From the NCBI GenBank assembly GCA_011390805.1, contig JAABRT010000010.1, forward strand, positions 1-64,000: a DNA stretch of 64,000 bases. The letters are read 5' to 3'. Positions 37,860 to 47,356 of this stretch are shown one piece after another. A model generated the notes under the pieces. The model searched no databases, was not told the origin of the DNA, and saw only the letters and a program-made list of their open reading frames with translations. A program made the translations under genes and the position numbers. Position 1 is the stretch's first letter, and each line of letters starts with the position of its first letter. Source of the DNA: Gemmatimonas sp. Lineage in GTDB: Bacteria; Gemmatimonadota; Gemmatimonadetes; Gemmatimonadales; Gemmatimonadaceae.

Positions 37860-39167
37860 ATGACTGATTCCGTATCCGCCACCACACCGAATGCGTCACA
37901 GACGCCGTCCTCCGCCCGCGCCGCCGCTGCTGCGGAGGCCGGACAGTACGTGCGTAAAGGGTTTGGCCTGAAAGCCGAAGTGCAGGACACGCTGGCCGCC
38001 GACTATACCGGGCGACTGGTGGACCTGCTGCGTGAGCGCGACTTCTCACTGACCGTTGGAGACACCACCGTTCGTCTCGCGCGTGAGTTTGGATTCTGCT
38101 ACGGCGTGGAACGCGCTGTTGACTACGCGTATCAAACGCGTCAGAAGTTTCCTGACCGTCGCATTTTTCTGGCGGGCGAGATCATTCACAACCCGCATGT
38201 GAATGTGAAGCTGCAAACGATGGGCATCACCTTTCTTGACTCCAAGGGGACGGGGTTTGACTACTCGCCCGTGGAGCCCAACGATGTGGTGCTGCTGCCT
38301 GCGTTTGGCGTCACCATTCACGACTTCGAGACACTGCGTGCGCTCGGTTGCGTGATTGTGGACACCACCTGCGGTTCGGTGCTCAATGTGTGGAAGCGCG
38401 TGGAAGCGTATGCGCGCGACGGTTTCACGGCGCTCATTCACGGCAAGTACTACCACGAAGAAACGCGCGCGACGGCGTCACAGGTGGAGAAGTATCCCGG
38501 CGGCACGTATCTGGTGGTGCGCGATATGGATGAGGCCGAGTTGGTGATGCGCTACATCGAAGCGTCGCAGGGGAAGCAGACTTCAGAGCCGGCTCTCACA
38601 CGCGAGCAGTTTCTTGAGCGCTTCGCGAAGCAGGCGCCGGCGCACTTCGATCCCGACTTGCATCTGGTACGAATTGGCGTGGCCAATCAGACCACGATGT
38701 TGGCGCGCGAGTCACTGGCCATTGCGCACGCCGTTGGTGAAGCGATGGAACGCGCGTACGGCGCCGAACATCGGGCGGCACACTTCCGTTCGTTTGACAC
38801 CATTTGCAGCGCCACGCAGGAGCGTCAGGACGCGGTGGTCGAGATGCTCAAGGAGCCACTGGATGTGATGGTGGTGGTGGGCGGATACAACTCGAGCAAT
38901 ACGATTTCGCTGGCGGCGCTGTGCGCGGAACAGGTCAAGACCTACCACATCAGCGATCCCGACGAGGTGGATGTGGCTACCAATACCGCGCGTTTTCGCA
39001 CGATCGGTCCGCATGGTGAACTGGTCACGAGCACCGAGTGGATGCCCACCGGTTCTCCCTTGCGCATTGGCATTACGGCCGGCGCCAGCACGCCCAACAA
39101 TAAAATCGGCGAAGCGATCGCGCGGGTGTTTGCCATACGCGGTATCGAGGCGGAAACGCTGGTGTAG
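37860..39167 (+). CDS. ispH: 4-hydroxy-3-methylbut-2-enyl diphosphate reductase
   Basis: IspH performs the last step of the MEP isoprenoid pathway with a [4Fe-4S] cluster, making IPP and DMAPP. The three cluster cysteines are present: Cys80 in GFCYGVERA, Cys171 in DTTCGSV and Cys316 in TICSATQERQ. GYNSSNT and TAGASTPN also fit. It is 435 aa from ATG 37860. This is the long form seen in cyanobacteria and plants, not the 310-aa E. coli form, with an N-terminal extension and an insert near residue 245. Position 2 bp after the thioesterase gene suggests co-transcription. Confidence 0.95.
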   Translation: MTDSVSATTPNASQTPSSARAAAAAEAGQYVRKGFGLKAEVQDTLAADYTGRLVDLLRERDFSLTVGDTTVRLAREFGFCYGVERAVDYAYQTRQKFPDRRIFLAGEIIHNPHVNVKLQTMGITFLDSKGTGFDYSPVEPNDVVLLPAFGVTIHDFETLRALGCVIVDTTCGSVLNVWKRVEAYARDGFTALIHGKYYHEETRATASQVEKYPGGTYLVVRDMDEAELVMRYIEASQGKQTSEPALTREQFLERFAKQAPAHFDPDLHLVRIGVANQTTMLARESLAIAHAVGEAMERAYGAEHRAAHFRSFDTICSATQERQDAVVEMLKEPLDVMVVVGGYNSSNTISLAALCAEQVKTYHISDPDEVDVATNTARFRTIGPHGELVTSTEWMPTGSPLRIGITAGASTPNNKIGEAIARVFAIRGIEAETLV

Positions 39168-39252
39168 CGGGTCCGGCACGGTGAACGCGGCGGTGAGACA
39201 TCTCGGGCCGATGGCGGGTACAACAACTGTCCCCGCTACCCGAGGGTTGGTT

Positions 39253-40545
39253 ATGAACGAAGCTATTAAGCTGTTGGGTTTTGCCGTGCCATCATTCACC
39301 CGTGCACGGCTGCGCCTGAGCATTGCAGCACTTTTCATGACAAGCAGCGTCCTGGCCGGCTGTGGAAACGGCACCGGCCCGTCGGACGGACCGCCCGACG
39401 AGATTACTACGTTGCCGCGACCGCTCACTGCGATAGAACAGGACGCCATCCAGGCCGGTAACAGCTTTGGCGTGTCGCTGCTCAAGCAGCTGGCCAGCCA
39501 AGGTTCGCCGCAAAACGTCGTGATTTCGCCTTTCAGCGCGTCGGTGGCACTGGGCATGGCGTACGCCGGTGCAAATGGCGCGACCGCGACCGATATGCGC
39601 AGCGTGTTGGGCTGGGGCGATCGGTCGCGCGACGAGATTATGTCGGCCTATCGTGAACTGCCGGCGTTGCTGACGGGGCTCGATGCTGCCGTCACCGTGC
39701 AAAGTGCGAATGCCATGTGGGTGCGCGATCAGTTTACCATACAGCCACAGTACGTGACTGATATGCGCACGTTTTTTGGCGCCGATGTGCGCAGCGGTGA
39801 TTTCGGACCCGCTACCGTTGCCGACATGAACAGCTGGGCCAGCGAGAAGACCAACGGGTTGATCCCAACCGTTGTCGACCAGCTCTCCGATGAGATGGTG
39901 GTGATGCTGATGAACGCGCTGTACTTCAAGGGCTCGTGGCGAACGCAGTTTGATCCGGCCCGTACGCAATCGCAGCGTTTCACGCAAAGCAACGGCACCG
40001 CGCTGCAGGTACCGATGATGCGACGCACCGGTGACATGTTGTACGCGTCATTTGACGGTGCACAGTGGGCCGAGTTGTCGTACGGCAATACAGCGTACGT
40101 GATGACGCTGGTGTTGCCTGACAGCGCGACATCCGTGCAGTCGTGGCTTGCCTCGAGCACTGCTGCGTCGCTGGCAACGGGATTCGCGAGCCTTTCCGGG
40201 CAATCCGTTGAACTGTCACTGCCGCGCTTTCAACTGAAAGTTGGCTACCAGCTGAAAGATGCATTGAGTGCCATGGGTATGGGCGTGGCGTTTGATCGAT
40301 TCAACGCGGATTTTACACGCATCGCCGACGACCTGTTCATGACGCATGTGAAGCAGGATGTGTACATCGACGTAAACGAAGAAGGCACCGAAGCGGCGGC
40401 AGTGACGCAAGTGGGCATCGGTGTAACCTCAGTGCCTGTGCGTCCCGTGATGACAATCGACCGCCCCTTTCTCTTCTTCATTCGAGACCGGATTGGTGGC
40501 ACGCTGCTGTTCGCCGGACTCATTGATAATCCACTCGCTCAATAA
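39253..40545 (+). CDS. Lipoprotein serpin
   Basis: From ATG 39253 (GAGGG site) this is 430 aa with lipobox Cys37 in VLAGC. The frame is open further upstream but runs through ispH. The serpin fold is complete: NAMWVRDQF and NSWASEKTNG mid-protein, and DRPFLFFIRDR near the end, the C-terminal family signature. The hinge EEGTEAAAVT (376-385) with small residues is of the inhibitory type, so it can insert as an extra strand. Counting from P17 at Glu376, P1 is Thr392 and P1' is Ser393, predicting an elastase- or cathepsin-like target rather than trypsin. It may defend against host or predator proteases. Confidence 0.9.
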   Translation: MNEAIKLLGFAVPSFTRARLRLSIAALFMTSSVLAGCGNGTGPSDGPPDEITTLPRPLTAIEQDAIQAGNSFGVSLLKQLASQGSPQNVVISPFSASVALGMAYAGANGATATDMRSVLGWGDRSRDEIMSAYRELPALLTGLDAAVTVQSANAMWVRDQFTIQPQYVTDMRTFFGADVRSGDFGPATVADMNSWASEKTNGLIPTVVDQLSDEMVVMLMNALYFKGSWRTQFDPARTQSQRFTQSNGTALQVPMMRRTGDMLYASFDGAQWAELSYGNTAYVMTLVLPDSATSVQSWLASSTAASLATGFASLSGQSVELSLPRFQLKVGYQLKDALSAMGMGVAFDRFNADFTRIADDLFMTHVKQDVYIDVNEEGTEAAAVTQVGIGVTSVPVRPVMTIDRPFLFFIRDRIGGTLLFAGLIDNPLAQ

Positions 40546-40548
40546 TCA

Positions 40549-42156
40549 ATGCTGAGAGTAACAGCAGCGCGCGCTGCCAGACGCGTTATGCTTGGGCTGC
40601 CGCTGCTTGCTACGCTTACGGCGTGTGTCGGGTCATCACGAACAGCGGTGGGTGGTGCGGTGGCGCCGCCGGCACCAGTGCGCATGTTGCTGGTGAATGA
40701 CGTGTACGTCACCGATACGCTGCGTGATGGAAGCGGTGGTCTCGCCCGTGTGGCCGCGTGGCGTGATTCCGTACAGCGCGCCACCGGTGAGCGCGTGCTG
40801 TTCATGCTGGCGGGTGACGTGTTCTCGCCGTCGCTGCTGAGCAAGTGGTTCAGCGGCCGGCAGATGGTGGAAGCATTCAACGCCGCACAACTCGATTACG
40901 CGACGCTCGGCAACCATGAGTTTGATGTCTCGCGCGATGAGTTCACGCAGCGCCTGAAGGAATCACGCTTTCAATGGCTCTCGGCCAACTGCGGTTACGG
41001 TGATGGAACGGCGTTCCCTGATGTGCGTGGGTGGGATACCGTAACCGTTGCCGGCAAACACATTGGCATATTCGGGACCACGGTGGTCGCGGAGTATCGC
41101 TCCTGGGTGCGCTGCAGCGATCCCGATGTAGCGGGCCGTGCGGCGGTGGATACCCTGCAGGCGCTTGGCGTGGATCTGGTGGTGGGACTCACGCACCGCT
41201 TCATTTTTGAAGACAGTGCCACGCTGGTGAACGATCCCCGTGTCACACTGTTGCTTGGCGGCCATGAACACGATGGACGACGGGTTGAAAAAGACGGACG
41301 GCTGCTGGTGAAGGCTGCGTCGAACGCGCGAACGGCGGTGTATGTGGAGGCGCATCAGGCTGCCGGTAACGCAGCGCGAAATACTGCATCCGGCGGCCCT
41401 CCGGGCAATCCTTCAGGCTGGACCCTGCGCGACACGCTGCTTCGACCATCGCGTGATTGGCCTGAGCAGCCGGCCACGGCGCGCGTAAACGCGGCGTGGA
41501 GTGACACGCTCATCGCGCGCATTGGTGCGGACCGCCTGCTGGGCCGGGCGCCAGAGGCAATAGACGCCGTAGACAGCACGTTGCGCTCGGGCGAAAGCCG
41601 CTTTGGCAATCTCGTGACCGACGCATACCGGATTGGCACGCAGGCCGACGTGGCACTGCTCAACTCCGGTGCCATGCGGCTTGACGATATGCTTGGCCCG
41701 GGGGAAATCGGTGTCCATCTGGTGGAGAGCGTGTTTCTGTTTGCTGACGAGACACGCATTGTCACCTTTGAGCTGAGCGGTGCACGACTTCGCGAGTTGC
41801 TGGAGCATGGTGTGTCGCCGGGCCGGCTCGGGACCGGCGCGTATCCGCAGGTGAGCGGCGTGCGCTTTACCTACGATGCGCGATTGCCCAACGGAGCACG
41901 CATTGTCGGGCCGCTGCGACACGATGACGGGCGCATCATTGAAAACGATGAACTGCTCCGTGTGTCGTTTCCGTCGTATCCCGCCTGCCTTGGTGGCGAC
42001 GGCTATGTGATTCCTGAAGCGCAACAAGCGTGCAGGGCATTTGCCTCCGATGTGACCACAGCGCCGCGCAGCGCGGACCTCGTGATCCGCCATCTTGAGC
42101 GCATGCAGGGTACGATTGTGGCGCCTCAGATCGGTCGCGTGACGCGTGTACGGTAA
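40549..42156 (+). CDS. 5'-nucleotidase/metallophosphatase-like lipoprotein
   Basis: This is 535 aa, with lipobox Cys26 (TLTAC), starting 3 bp after the serpin stop. Metallophosphoesterase motifs are GDVFSPS, LGNHEFD, GLTH and GGHEHDG, and the C-terminal 5'-nucleotidase substrate domain has ESRFGNLVTDAYR and ALLNSGAMR. The first motif reads LLVNDVYVTD where the family has DxH, so the first metal-binding His is Tyr here. Either metal binding is altered or a nearby residue compensates. It probably hydrolyses extracellular nucleotides. Confidence 0.85.
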   Translation: MLRVTAARAARRVMLGLPLLATLTACVGSSRTAVGGAVAPPAPVRMLLVNDVYVTDTLRDGSGGLARVAAWRDSVQRATGERVLFMLAGDVFSPSLLSKWFSGRQMVEAFNAAQLDYATLGNHEFDVSRDEFTQRLKESRFQWLSANCGYGDGTAFPDVRGWDTVTVAGKHIGIFGTTVVAEYRSWVRCSDPDVAGRAAVDTLQALGVDLVVGLTHRFIFEDSATLVNDPRVTLLLGGHEHDGRRVEKDGRLLVKAASNARTAVYVEAHQAAGNAARNTASGGPPGNPSGWTLRDTLLRPSRDWPEQPATARVNAAWSDTLIARIGADRLLGRAPEAIDAVDSTLRSGESRFGNLVTDAYRIGTQADVALLNSGAMRLDDMLGPGEIGVHLVESVFLFADETRIVTFELSGARLRELLEHGVSPGRLGTGAYPQVSGVRFTYDARLPNGARIVGPLRHDDGRIIENDELLRVSFPSYPACLGGDGYVIPEAQQACRAFASDVTTAPRSADLVIRHLERMQGTIVAPQIGRVTRVR

Positions 42157-42336
42157 CGCGGGGGCACGACCGATTGTGCGGCTTGTGGCTGGCTGCCGCC
42201 CGGGCGTGGTTGTGCAGCGTGTGGCGCTGAGCTAGCGTCTACGCATCACGGGCGTGTCGGGTGGCGGCGATGCCGCGGCCACGGATCACTCTGCAGAACG
42301 TTCGTGTGATTGATTCCCACCGTTCAGGAGCTGCAC

Positions 42337-43137
42337 GTGTCTTCGCATGAACCCATAACGCCGCGCGATTCGGATGCGATCGCGCGAATGCGGCTCCACG
42401 GCAAGGTCGCCATTGTGACCGGTGGTACGCGCGGGATCGGATTTGCCGCCGCTACCACCCTCGCGCGCGCTGGTGCGCGTGTTGTGGTGTCGAGCCGTAA
42501 AGCCGATCATGTGCATGCCGCAGAGGTTGCGCTACGCGCCGAAGGACTCGACGTCACGGGCATTGTCGCGCACATGGGAGAGATGGACGATGTGCGCGGA
42601 CTCGCGGCGCGAACGGTTGAGGCGTACGACGGAATCGATATCATCGTCAACAATGCGGCCACCAATCCGGTGTTTGGTCCGTTGCAGCAGCAGCGCGAAG
42701 ATGTGTTCGCCAAGATCATGGCGGTCAACGTGCTCGGCCCGCTTGAGCTCTGTCGTGCATCGCATTCAGTCATGCAGGAGCGCGGTGGTGGCAGTATTGT
42801 GAACATCTCCTCCATTGGCGGCGTGTCGCCTGAGCCGGGACTGGGGCTCTACTCCGTAAGCAAAGCTGCCCTTATCTCGCTTACCAAGGTGATGGCACAG
42901 GAGTGGGGCGCTGATGGCATTCGAGCCAATGCCGTGTGTCCGGGACTCGTGAAAACAAAGTTTGCCGCGGCATTGTGGCAGGATCCGACGATTGCGCACG
43001 CGATCACCGACAGACAGCCGATCGGACGCATTGGCACACCCGATGACATTGCCGGACTCATTCTCTTTCTGGCCAGTGATGCCTCGTCGTACTGCACTGG
43101 TGGCGTGTACATGGCAGAAGGCGGATATCTGGCGTGA
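42337..43137 (+). CDS. SDR family oxidoreductase
   Basis: GTG 42337 follows an AGGAG site at good spacing and gives 266 aa. A TTG at 42310 is less likely. The NAD(P) motif TGGTRGIG, NNAAT, the Ser of NISSIGG and YSVSK show a complete classical short-chain dehydrogenase. The C-terminal GGVYMAEGGYL is typical of the 3-oxoacyl or 3-hydroxyacyl type. Its stop overlaps the next start by 4 bp. In an operon with an acyl-CoA dehydrogenase it probably oxidises or reduces a CoA- or ring-bound hydroxyl, but the substrate is not given by the sequence. Confidence 0.88.
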   Translation: MSSHEPITPRDSDAIARMRLHGKVAIVTGGTRGIGFAAATTLARAGARVVVSSRKADHVHAAEVALRAEGLDVTGIVAHMGEMDDVRGLAARTVEAYDGIDIIVNNAATNPVFGPLQQQREDVFAKIMAVNVLGPLELCRASHSVMQERGGGSIVNISSIGGVSPEPGLGLYSVSKAALISLTKVMAQEWGADGIRANAVCPGLVKTKFAAALWQDPTIAHAITDRQPIGRIGTPDDIAGLILFLASDASSYCTGGVYMAEGGYLA

Positions 43138-44333
43138 GTGAATCGGTTGAAACGCTGCTGGAACGCGCACGACAGTTCGTGCATGAGGTGCTGATTCCGC
43201 GCGAAGCGGAGCTGCTGCACAACGACTGGCCAATCATCGAGCCTCTCCTCGATGAGCTCCGGGCACAGGCACGAGCCCGCGGCTTGTGGGCGCCGTTTTT
43301 GTCGCGCGAGCACGGTGGTGCCGGACTTTCGCTTGAGCAGTTTGCGCGACTTTCAGAAGTGTTGGGCTGGTCTCCGTTTGGACACTACGTATGCAACTGC
43401 CAGGCGCCTGACGTGGGCAACATGGAGCTGCTGCACCAGTTTGGTACAGCCGAGCAGCAGGCACAGTGGTTTGTGCCGTTGTCGCGGGGTGAGATACGAA
43501 GCTGTTTTGCGATGACGGAACCCGACAACGCAGGCTCGGACCCAACGCGCTTGAGCACGCGCGCTGTACGTGACGGCAATGAGTATGTGATTACCGGACA
43601 CAAGTGGTTTACGTCCAGCGCAGACGGTGCCGCGTTTACGATTGTCATGGCAGTCACCAATCCCGATGCGGAACCGCACGCACGGGCATCGCAAATCGTG
43701 GTGCCGATTCCTACTCCCGGCTTCACGCTCGTGCGGAACATCTCAGTGATGGGCGAGAGCGGTGGTGGGTGGGCCAGTCACGCTGAAGTTCGCTTTGATG
43801 AAGTTCGCGTGCCTGTGACCAACCGCCTTGGTGATGAGGGCGCCGGTTTCACTCTCGCACAGGAGCGATTGGGTCCGGGGCGCATTCATCACTGCATGCG
43901 CTGGATCGGTATCTGTGAACGGGTGTTTGATCTCATGTGTCGGCGCGCGGTGTCTCGCGAGGTGTCGCGTGGTGAACGCTTGGCGTCCAAACAGGCGGTG
44001 CAGTTCTGGATCGCTGACTCCCGCATTGAGATTCATGCAGCACGATTGATGGTGCTTGACGCCGCCTCACGCATTTCGCGCGACGGTCAGCGCGCCGCGC
44101 GTGAAGAAATCGCGTACATCAAGGTGTTTGTGGCCAATGTGTTGCAACGCGTACTTGATCGCGCGTTGCAAGCGCACGGTGCGCTTGGCATGACCGACGA
44201 TACGCCCATTGCGTGGTGGTTCAGACACGAGCGCGCCGCGCGCATTTACGATGGTGCAGATGAAGTGCACAAGTCAGTGATCGCTCGACGCGCGTTGGCA
44301 CCCTATCTGAAAGCCGCGAACAGCTCGTCATGA
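43134..44333 (+). CDS. Acyl-CoA dehydrogenase
   Basis: This 399-aa FAD enzyme introduces a C2-C3 double bond into acyl-CoA. It has a FAMTEPDNAGSDPT flavin motif, ITGHKWFTS, and the C-terminal ALQAHGALGMTDDTP and RIYDGADEVHK segments. GTG 43134 overlaps the SDR stop and its own stop overlaps the next start, so the three genes are translationally coupled. This subgroup often sits next to an APH-like kinase. Electron transfer would go to ETF, not encoded here. Confidence 0.9.
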   Translation: MSESVETLLERARQFVHEVLIPREAELLHNDWPIIEPLLDELRAQARARGLWAPFLSREHGGAGLSLEQFARLSEVLGWSPFGHYVCNCQAPDVGNMELLHQFGTAEQQAQWFVPLSRGEIRSCFAMTEPDNAGSDPTRLSTRAVRDGNEYVITGHKWFTSSADGAAFTIVMAVTNPDAEPHARASQIVVPIPTPGFTLVRNISVMGESGGGWASHAEVRFDEVRVPVTNRLGDEGAGFTLAQERLGPGRIHHCMRWIGICERVFDLMCRRAVSREVSRGERLASKQAVQFWIADSRIEIHAARLMVLDAASRISRDGQRAAREEIAYIKVFVANVLQRVLDRALQAHGALGMTDDTPIAWWFRHERAARIYDGADEVHKSVIARRALAPYLKAANSSS

Positions 44334-45424
44334 GTGACAAGGTGGGCGGCCCGCATGATACGCTCACGGTGAAACCGGGAGACACACTCAACTCGGCGGC
44401 GCTCACTGTCTGGTTGCACGCCAACGCACCACAACTGCTTGGCACATCAACGCAGCCGCTGCGCGTGACACAGTTTGGCGGTGGCTTCTCGAATCTTACC
44501 TATCGCATTGACGGTGCTGCGGCGCCCATGGTGCTCAGACGCCCACCGCATGGCGTATCCGGTAGCGTGGCCCACGACATGTCACGCGAGTATCGCCTGC
44601 TCTCGGCGTTGCATCCCGCCGGAGTGCGTGTCCCGCAACCGCTGGCCTTCTGCGACGACGCCAGCGTGCTGGGCGCACCGTTCTATCTGATGGAGTTGGT
44701 GGAGGGCGTGATTCTTCGCGGCGCACCGCCGTCAAATGTGCGATTTGATGCGCAGGTGGCCGAGCAACTGTCTCGCGCCTTCGTACAACAGCTTGTGGCG
44801 CTGCACGCACTCGAAGTTGAAGCACTTGGCCTTGGTGATCTCGGACGCCCTGAGGGCTATGTCATGCGACAGGTGCTGGGCTGGCGCAAAAGATGGGAAG
44901 CCGCGAAGACCAGCGAGGTCGCGAATATTGATTCGATTTCGGAGTGGCTGGCGGCCAACGCTCCCGCCGAGCGTGGTGCTTCGCTCATTCACAATGATTT
45001 CAAGTACGACAATCTCGTGCTCGATCCGCAAAATCTCACGCGCGTGCGCGCGATTCTGGATTGGGAGATGGCGACCGTTGGCTGTCCGCTCATGGATCTC
45101 GGCACGTCACTGGCGTACTGGGTGGAGCCCAACGATCCGCCGCTGTTGCGGTCGCTTGGACTCGGGGCAACTGCAACTGACGGAAGCTTTACCCGACAGC
45201 AGGTGGTAGACGCCTACAGCGACGCCAGTGGAATACCCGTGGCCAATCCTGTGTTCTACTACGCGTTTGGCGTTTTCAAGCTGGCGGTGGTTGCGCAACA
45301 GATTTTTGCGCGCCACGTTGCCGGACTCACCAGCGATGCAAGGTTTGCGCAGCTGGATCAGGCCGTAGCTGTGCTTGGTACGTGCGCCGCCGATGCTATC
45401 GAGCGAGATGCTATCGGGCGGTGA
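44330..45424 (+). CDS. APH-like phosphotransferase family protein
   Basis: This is 364 aa with an aminoglycoside/choline kinase fold: N-terminal FGGGFSNLTYRI and MVLRRPP nucleotide region, LIHNDFKYDN catalytic loop (HND in place of the usual HGD) and ILDWEMATVGCPLMD metal site. Members of this group lie with acyl-CoA dehydrogenases (as in ACAD10/11 of animals) and may phosphorylate 4-hydroxyacyl-CoA for its breakdown. The gene overlaps the dehydrogenase by 4 bp, so that role is plausible. This is not antibiotic resistance. Confidence 0.85.
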   Translation: MSDKVGGPHDTLTVKPGDTLNSAALTVWLHANAPQLLGTSTQPLRVTQFGGGFSNLTYRIDGAAAPMVLRRPPHGVSGSVAHDMSREYRLLSALHPAGVRVPQPLAFCDDASVLGAPFYLMELVEGVILRGAPPSNVRFDAQVAEQLSRAFVQQLVALHALEVEALGLGDLGRPEGYVMRQVLGWRKRWEAAKTSEVANIDSISEWLAANAPAERGASLIHNDFKYDNLVLDPQNLTRVRAILDWEMATVGCPLMDLGTSLAYWVEPNDPPLLRSLGLGATATDGSFTRQQVVDAYSDASGIPVANPVFYYAFGVFKLAVVAQQIFARHVAGLTSDARFAQLDQAVAVLGTCAADAIERDAIGR

Positions 45425-45528
45425 GGTTCACGCTGGCGCTTGCCGGACCACGTCCATGCTCGCAGGGTAGCACTGCTTTCCGCGTCCGCTTGAGTCGGAT
45501 GCGTCACTTTCCTCACGGAGACAATGTT

Positions 45529-46080
45529 ATGTCCAGACTTCGCAGCACCTTCTTGCCATTGCTCGCTTCTGCATCCGTTCTGCTCGCGGCCTGCGGCGGT
45601 GATACCACCGACGACTCGGCCTCGGAAATGGCGGAAGAGGCGGCGGCAGAAGTCGGCGCTGCTATTGACCAGACTGCCGAGTCGGTGAGCGCAACACTGA
45701 ATGGTGACGCTGAGCGGCCGAACCCCGTCACCACTACGGCCACCGGCAATGCGTCGTTCACCGTTTACGCCGACAGCATCATGTACGCCGTCAACGGCAA
45801 TAACCTGATGGGTGTCACGGCGGTGCACATTCACCGCGGTGGGCCGGAAGACGCGGGTCCTCCCATTGCCACGCTCTATACCAGCGAGTCGGGAACAGAT
45901 TTCGCGACGGGTACGCTTGGAGCCGGTGCAATTACGCGTGAAACGTCGCTGATGGGCGAGACCACCTTTGATGAACTGCGCGAACTCGTACGCACGGGTG
46001 GCGCGTACGTAAATGTGCACACCAAGGCGAATCCGGGTGGAGAAGTCCGCGGGCAGATCACGACCAGCGGGATGATGTAG
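45529..46080 (+). CDS. CHRD domain lipoprotein
   Basis: ATG 45529 follows a CGGAG stretch and gives 183 aa. The open frame extends upstream but overlaps the kinase gene. Lipobox Cys22 (VLLAAC) is followed by an acidic, Asp/Glu/Ala-rich spacer. The CHRD domain covers about residues 60-180: LNGDAERPNPVTTTATGNA, then VTAVHIHRG and NVHTKANPGGEVRGQI. CHRD domains are extracellular, possibly ligand-binding, and the role is unknown. A bidirectional terminator follows. Confidence 0.85.
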   Translation: MSRLRSTFLPLLASASVLLAACGGDTTDDSASEMAEEAAAEVGAAIDQTAESVSATLNGDAERPNPVTTTATGNASFTVYADSIMYAVNGNNLMGVTAVHIHRGGPEDAGPPIATLYTSESGTDFATGTLGAGAITRETSLMGETTFDELRELVRTGGAYVNVHTKANPGGEVRGQITTSGMM

Positions 46081-46099
46081 CAGCCTGCTGCAATCGGAA

Positions 46100-46138
46100 A
46101 AACGGGGCGGGATCCGAACCATGGATCCCGCCCCGTTT
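46100..46138. terminator. Strong bidirectional terminator
   Basis: AAACGGGGCGGGATCC (46100-46115) pairs without a mismatch with 46123-46138 around a 7-base loop. A short A run before it and GTTTGT after it suit both strands. It separates the CHRD gene from the convergent thiolase gene. Confidence 0.85.
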
Positions 46139-46163
46139 GTCTATCGTAGCGCTGTGCGGCGCG

Positions 46164-47333
46164 TCAGCCGCCATACACCTCGAACAATCCTGCCGCGCCC
46201 ATCCCGCCACCAATACACATTGTCACCAATCCAAGCCCACCACCACGTCGCTGCAGTTCGTGGACCAACTGCGTGGTGAGCTTCGCACCGGTGGCACCAA
46301 GTGGATGCCCCAGTGCTATCGCACCGCCGTTCACATTGGTACGTGATGCGTCCATCTCCAGATCTTTCATTACGGCGAGCGCCTGCGCGGCAAAGGCTTC
46401 GTTGAATTCGATGAGCGCTACATCGCTCAGCGATACGCCCGCGCGAGCCAACACTTTGGGTACCGCCTTGATCGGACCCACGCCCATGATGTCAGGCGAC
46501 ACACCGGCCGTTGCAAAGGTGACGAAACGCGCTAGTGGCTTGAGTCCCAGCTCGTTGGCCTTCGCACGACTCATCACCAGCACCGCCGCGGCACCATCGG
46601 AAAACGGCGACGCGTTGCCCGCAGTGACTGTGCCTTTGGCCATGAACGCCGGTCGCAGATTGGCCATCTGCTCACGCGTGGTTTCAGGACGTGGACATTC
46701 GTCGGTGTCTACCGCGTGCGTTGTTGTTGTGCGTTTCGCACCTTGCCACGTATCACGCTCTACATGAATGGGAAGAATCTCCGGCGCAAACACATTGTTG
46801 GCGATTGCCGCACCGGCCTTCTGCTGCGACGCAAACGCAAAATCATCGGCCATCTCACGCGTGATGCCCCACTGTTTGGCTACACGTTCGGCGGTGAAGC
46901 CCATGCCGATATAACTCTCGGTGATTTCCGGCGAGAGTCGTGTGTGATAGCCGGACATGGGCACCTGCGACATCATCTCGGTGCCGCCGGCCAGCACTAC
47001 ATCCGCATGTCCGGCAATGATTGCCTGAGCAGCGTAGGCCACCGATTGCAGCCCCGACGAACAAAAGCGGTTGACCGTGGCTGCCGAAGTTTCCACCGGC
47101 AATCCCGCGCGCAACCACGAGAGTCGCGCGAGGTTGAGTCCCTGCGATGCCTCGGGCATCGCACAGCCCCACTGCACATCATCAACAATGGCCGGATCTA
47201 CTTTCGCACGATCAAGCGCGGCCTTCATCACGGCGGCCGACAGGTCTACCGGATGCACTGAGGCCAGCGCACCATCGGCCTTGCCACGCGCTACGGCCGT
47301 GCGCACACAACTGACGATTACGACTTCGGTCAT
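46164..47333 (-). CDS. fadA: Acetyl-CoA acyltransferase (thiolase)
   Basis: This is 389 aa. It cleaves 3-ketoacyl-CoA to acetyl-CoA and shortened acyl-CoA, the last step of beta-oxidation. The nucleophile is Cys91 in NRFCSSGLQ. The active His is in GGAIALGHPLGATGA and the second active Cys in CIGGGMGAAG. Length is normal. The gene lies 23 bp downstream of the FadN-like gene and is co-transcribed with it, giving a two-gene beta-oxidation operon as in the Bacillus fadNA unit. It could also serve ketoacid catabolism. Confidence 0.93.
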   Translation of the reverse strand: MTEVVIVSCVRTAVARGKADGALASVHPVDLSAAVMKAALDRAKVDPAIVDDVQWGCAMPEASQGLNLARLSWLRAGLPVETSAATVNRFCSSGLQSVAYAAQAIIAGHADVVLAGGTEMMSQVPMSGYHTRLSPEITESYIGMGFTAERVAKQWGITREMADDFAFASQQKAGAAIANNVFAPEILPIHVERDTWQGAKRTTTTHAVDTDECPRPETTREQMANLRPAFMAKGTVTAGNASPFSDGAAAVLVMSRAKANELGLKPLARFVTFATAGVSPDIMGVGPIKAVPKVLARAGVSLSDVALIEFNEAFAAQALAVMKDLEMDASRTNVNGGAIALGHPLGATGAKLTTQLVHELQRRGGGLGLVTMCIGGGMGAAGLFEVYGG

Positions 47334-47356
47334 GAATCAGTTCTCCCTGGTCGATA

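Noticed and set aside
44330-45424. Aminoglycoside resistance gene
   Set aside because: The APH fold is present, but it overlaps an acyl-CoA dehydrogenase gene and fits the ACAD-linked kinase group, so resistance is not supported.
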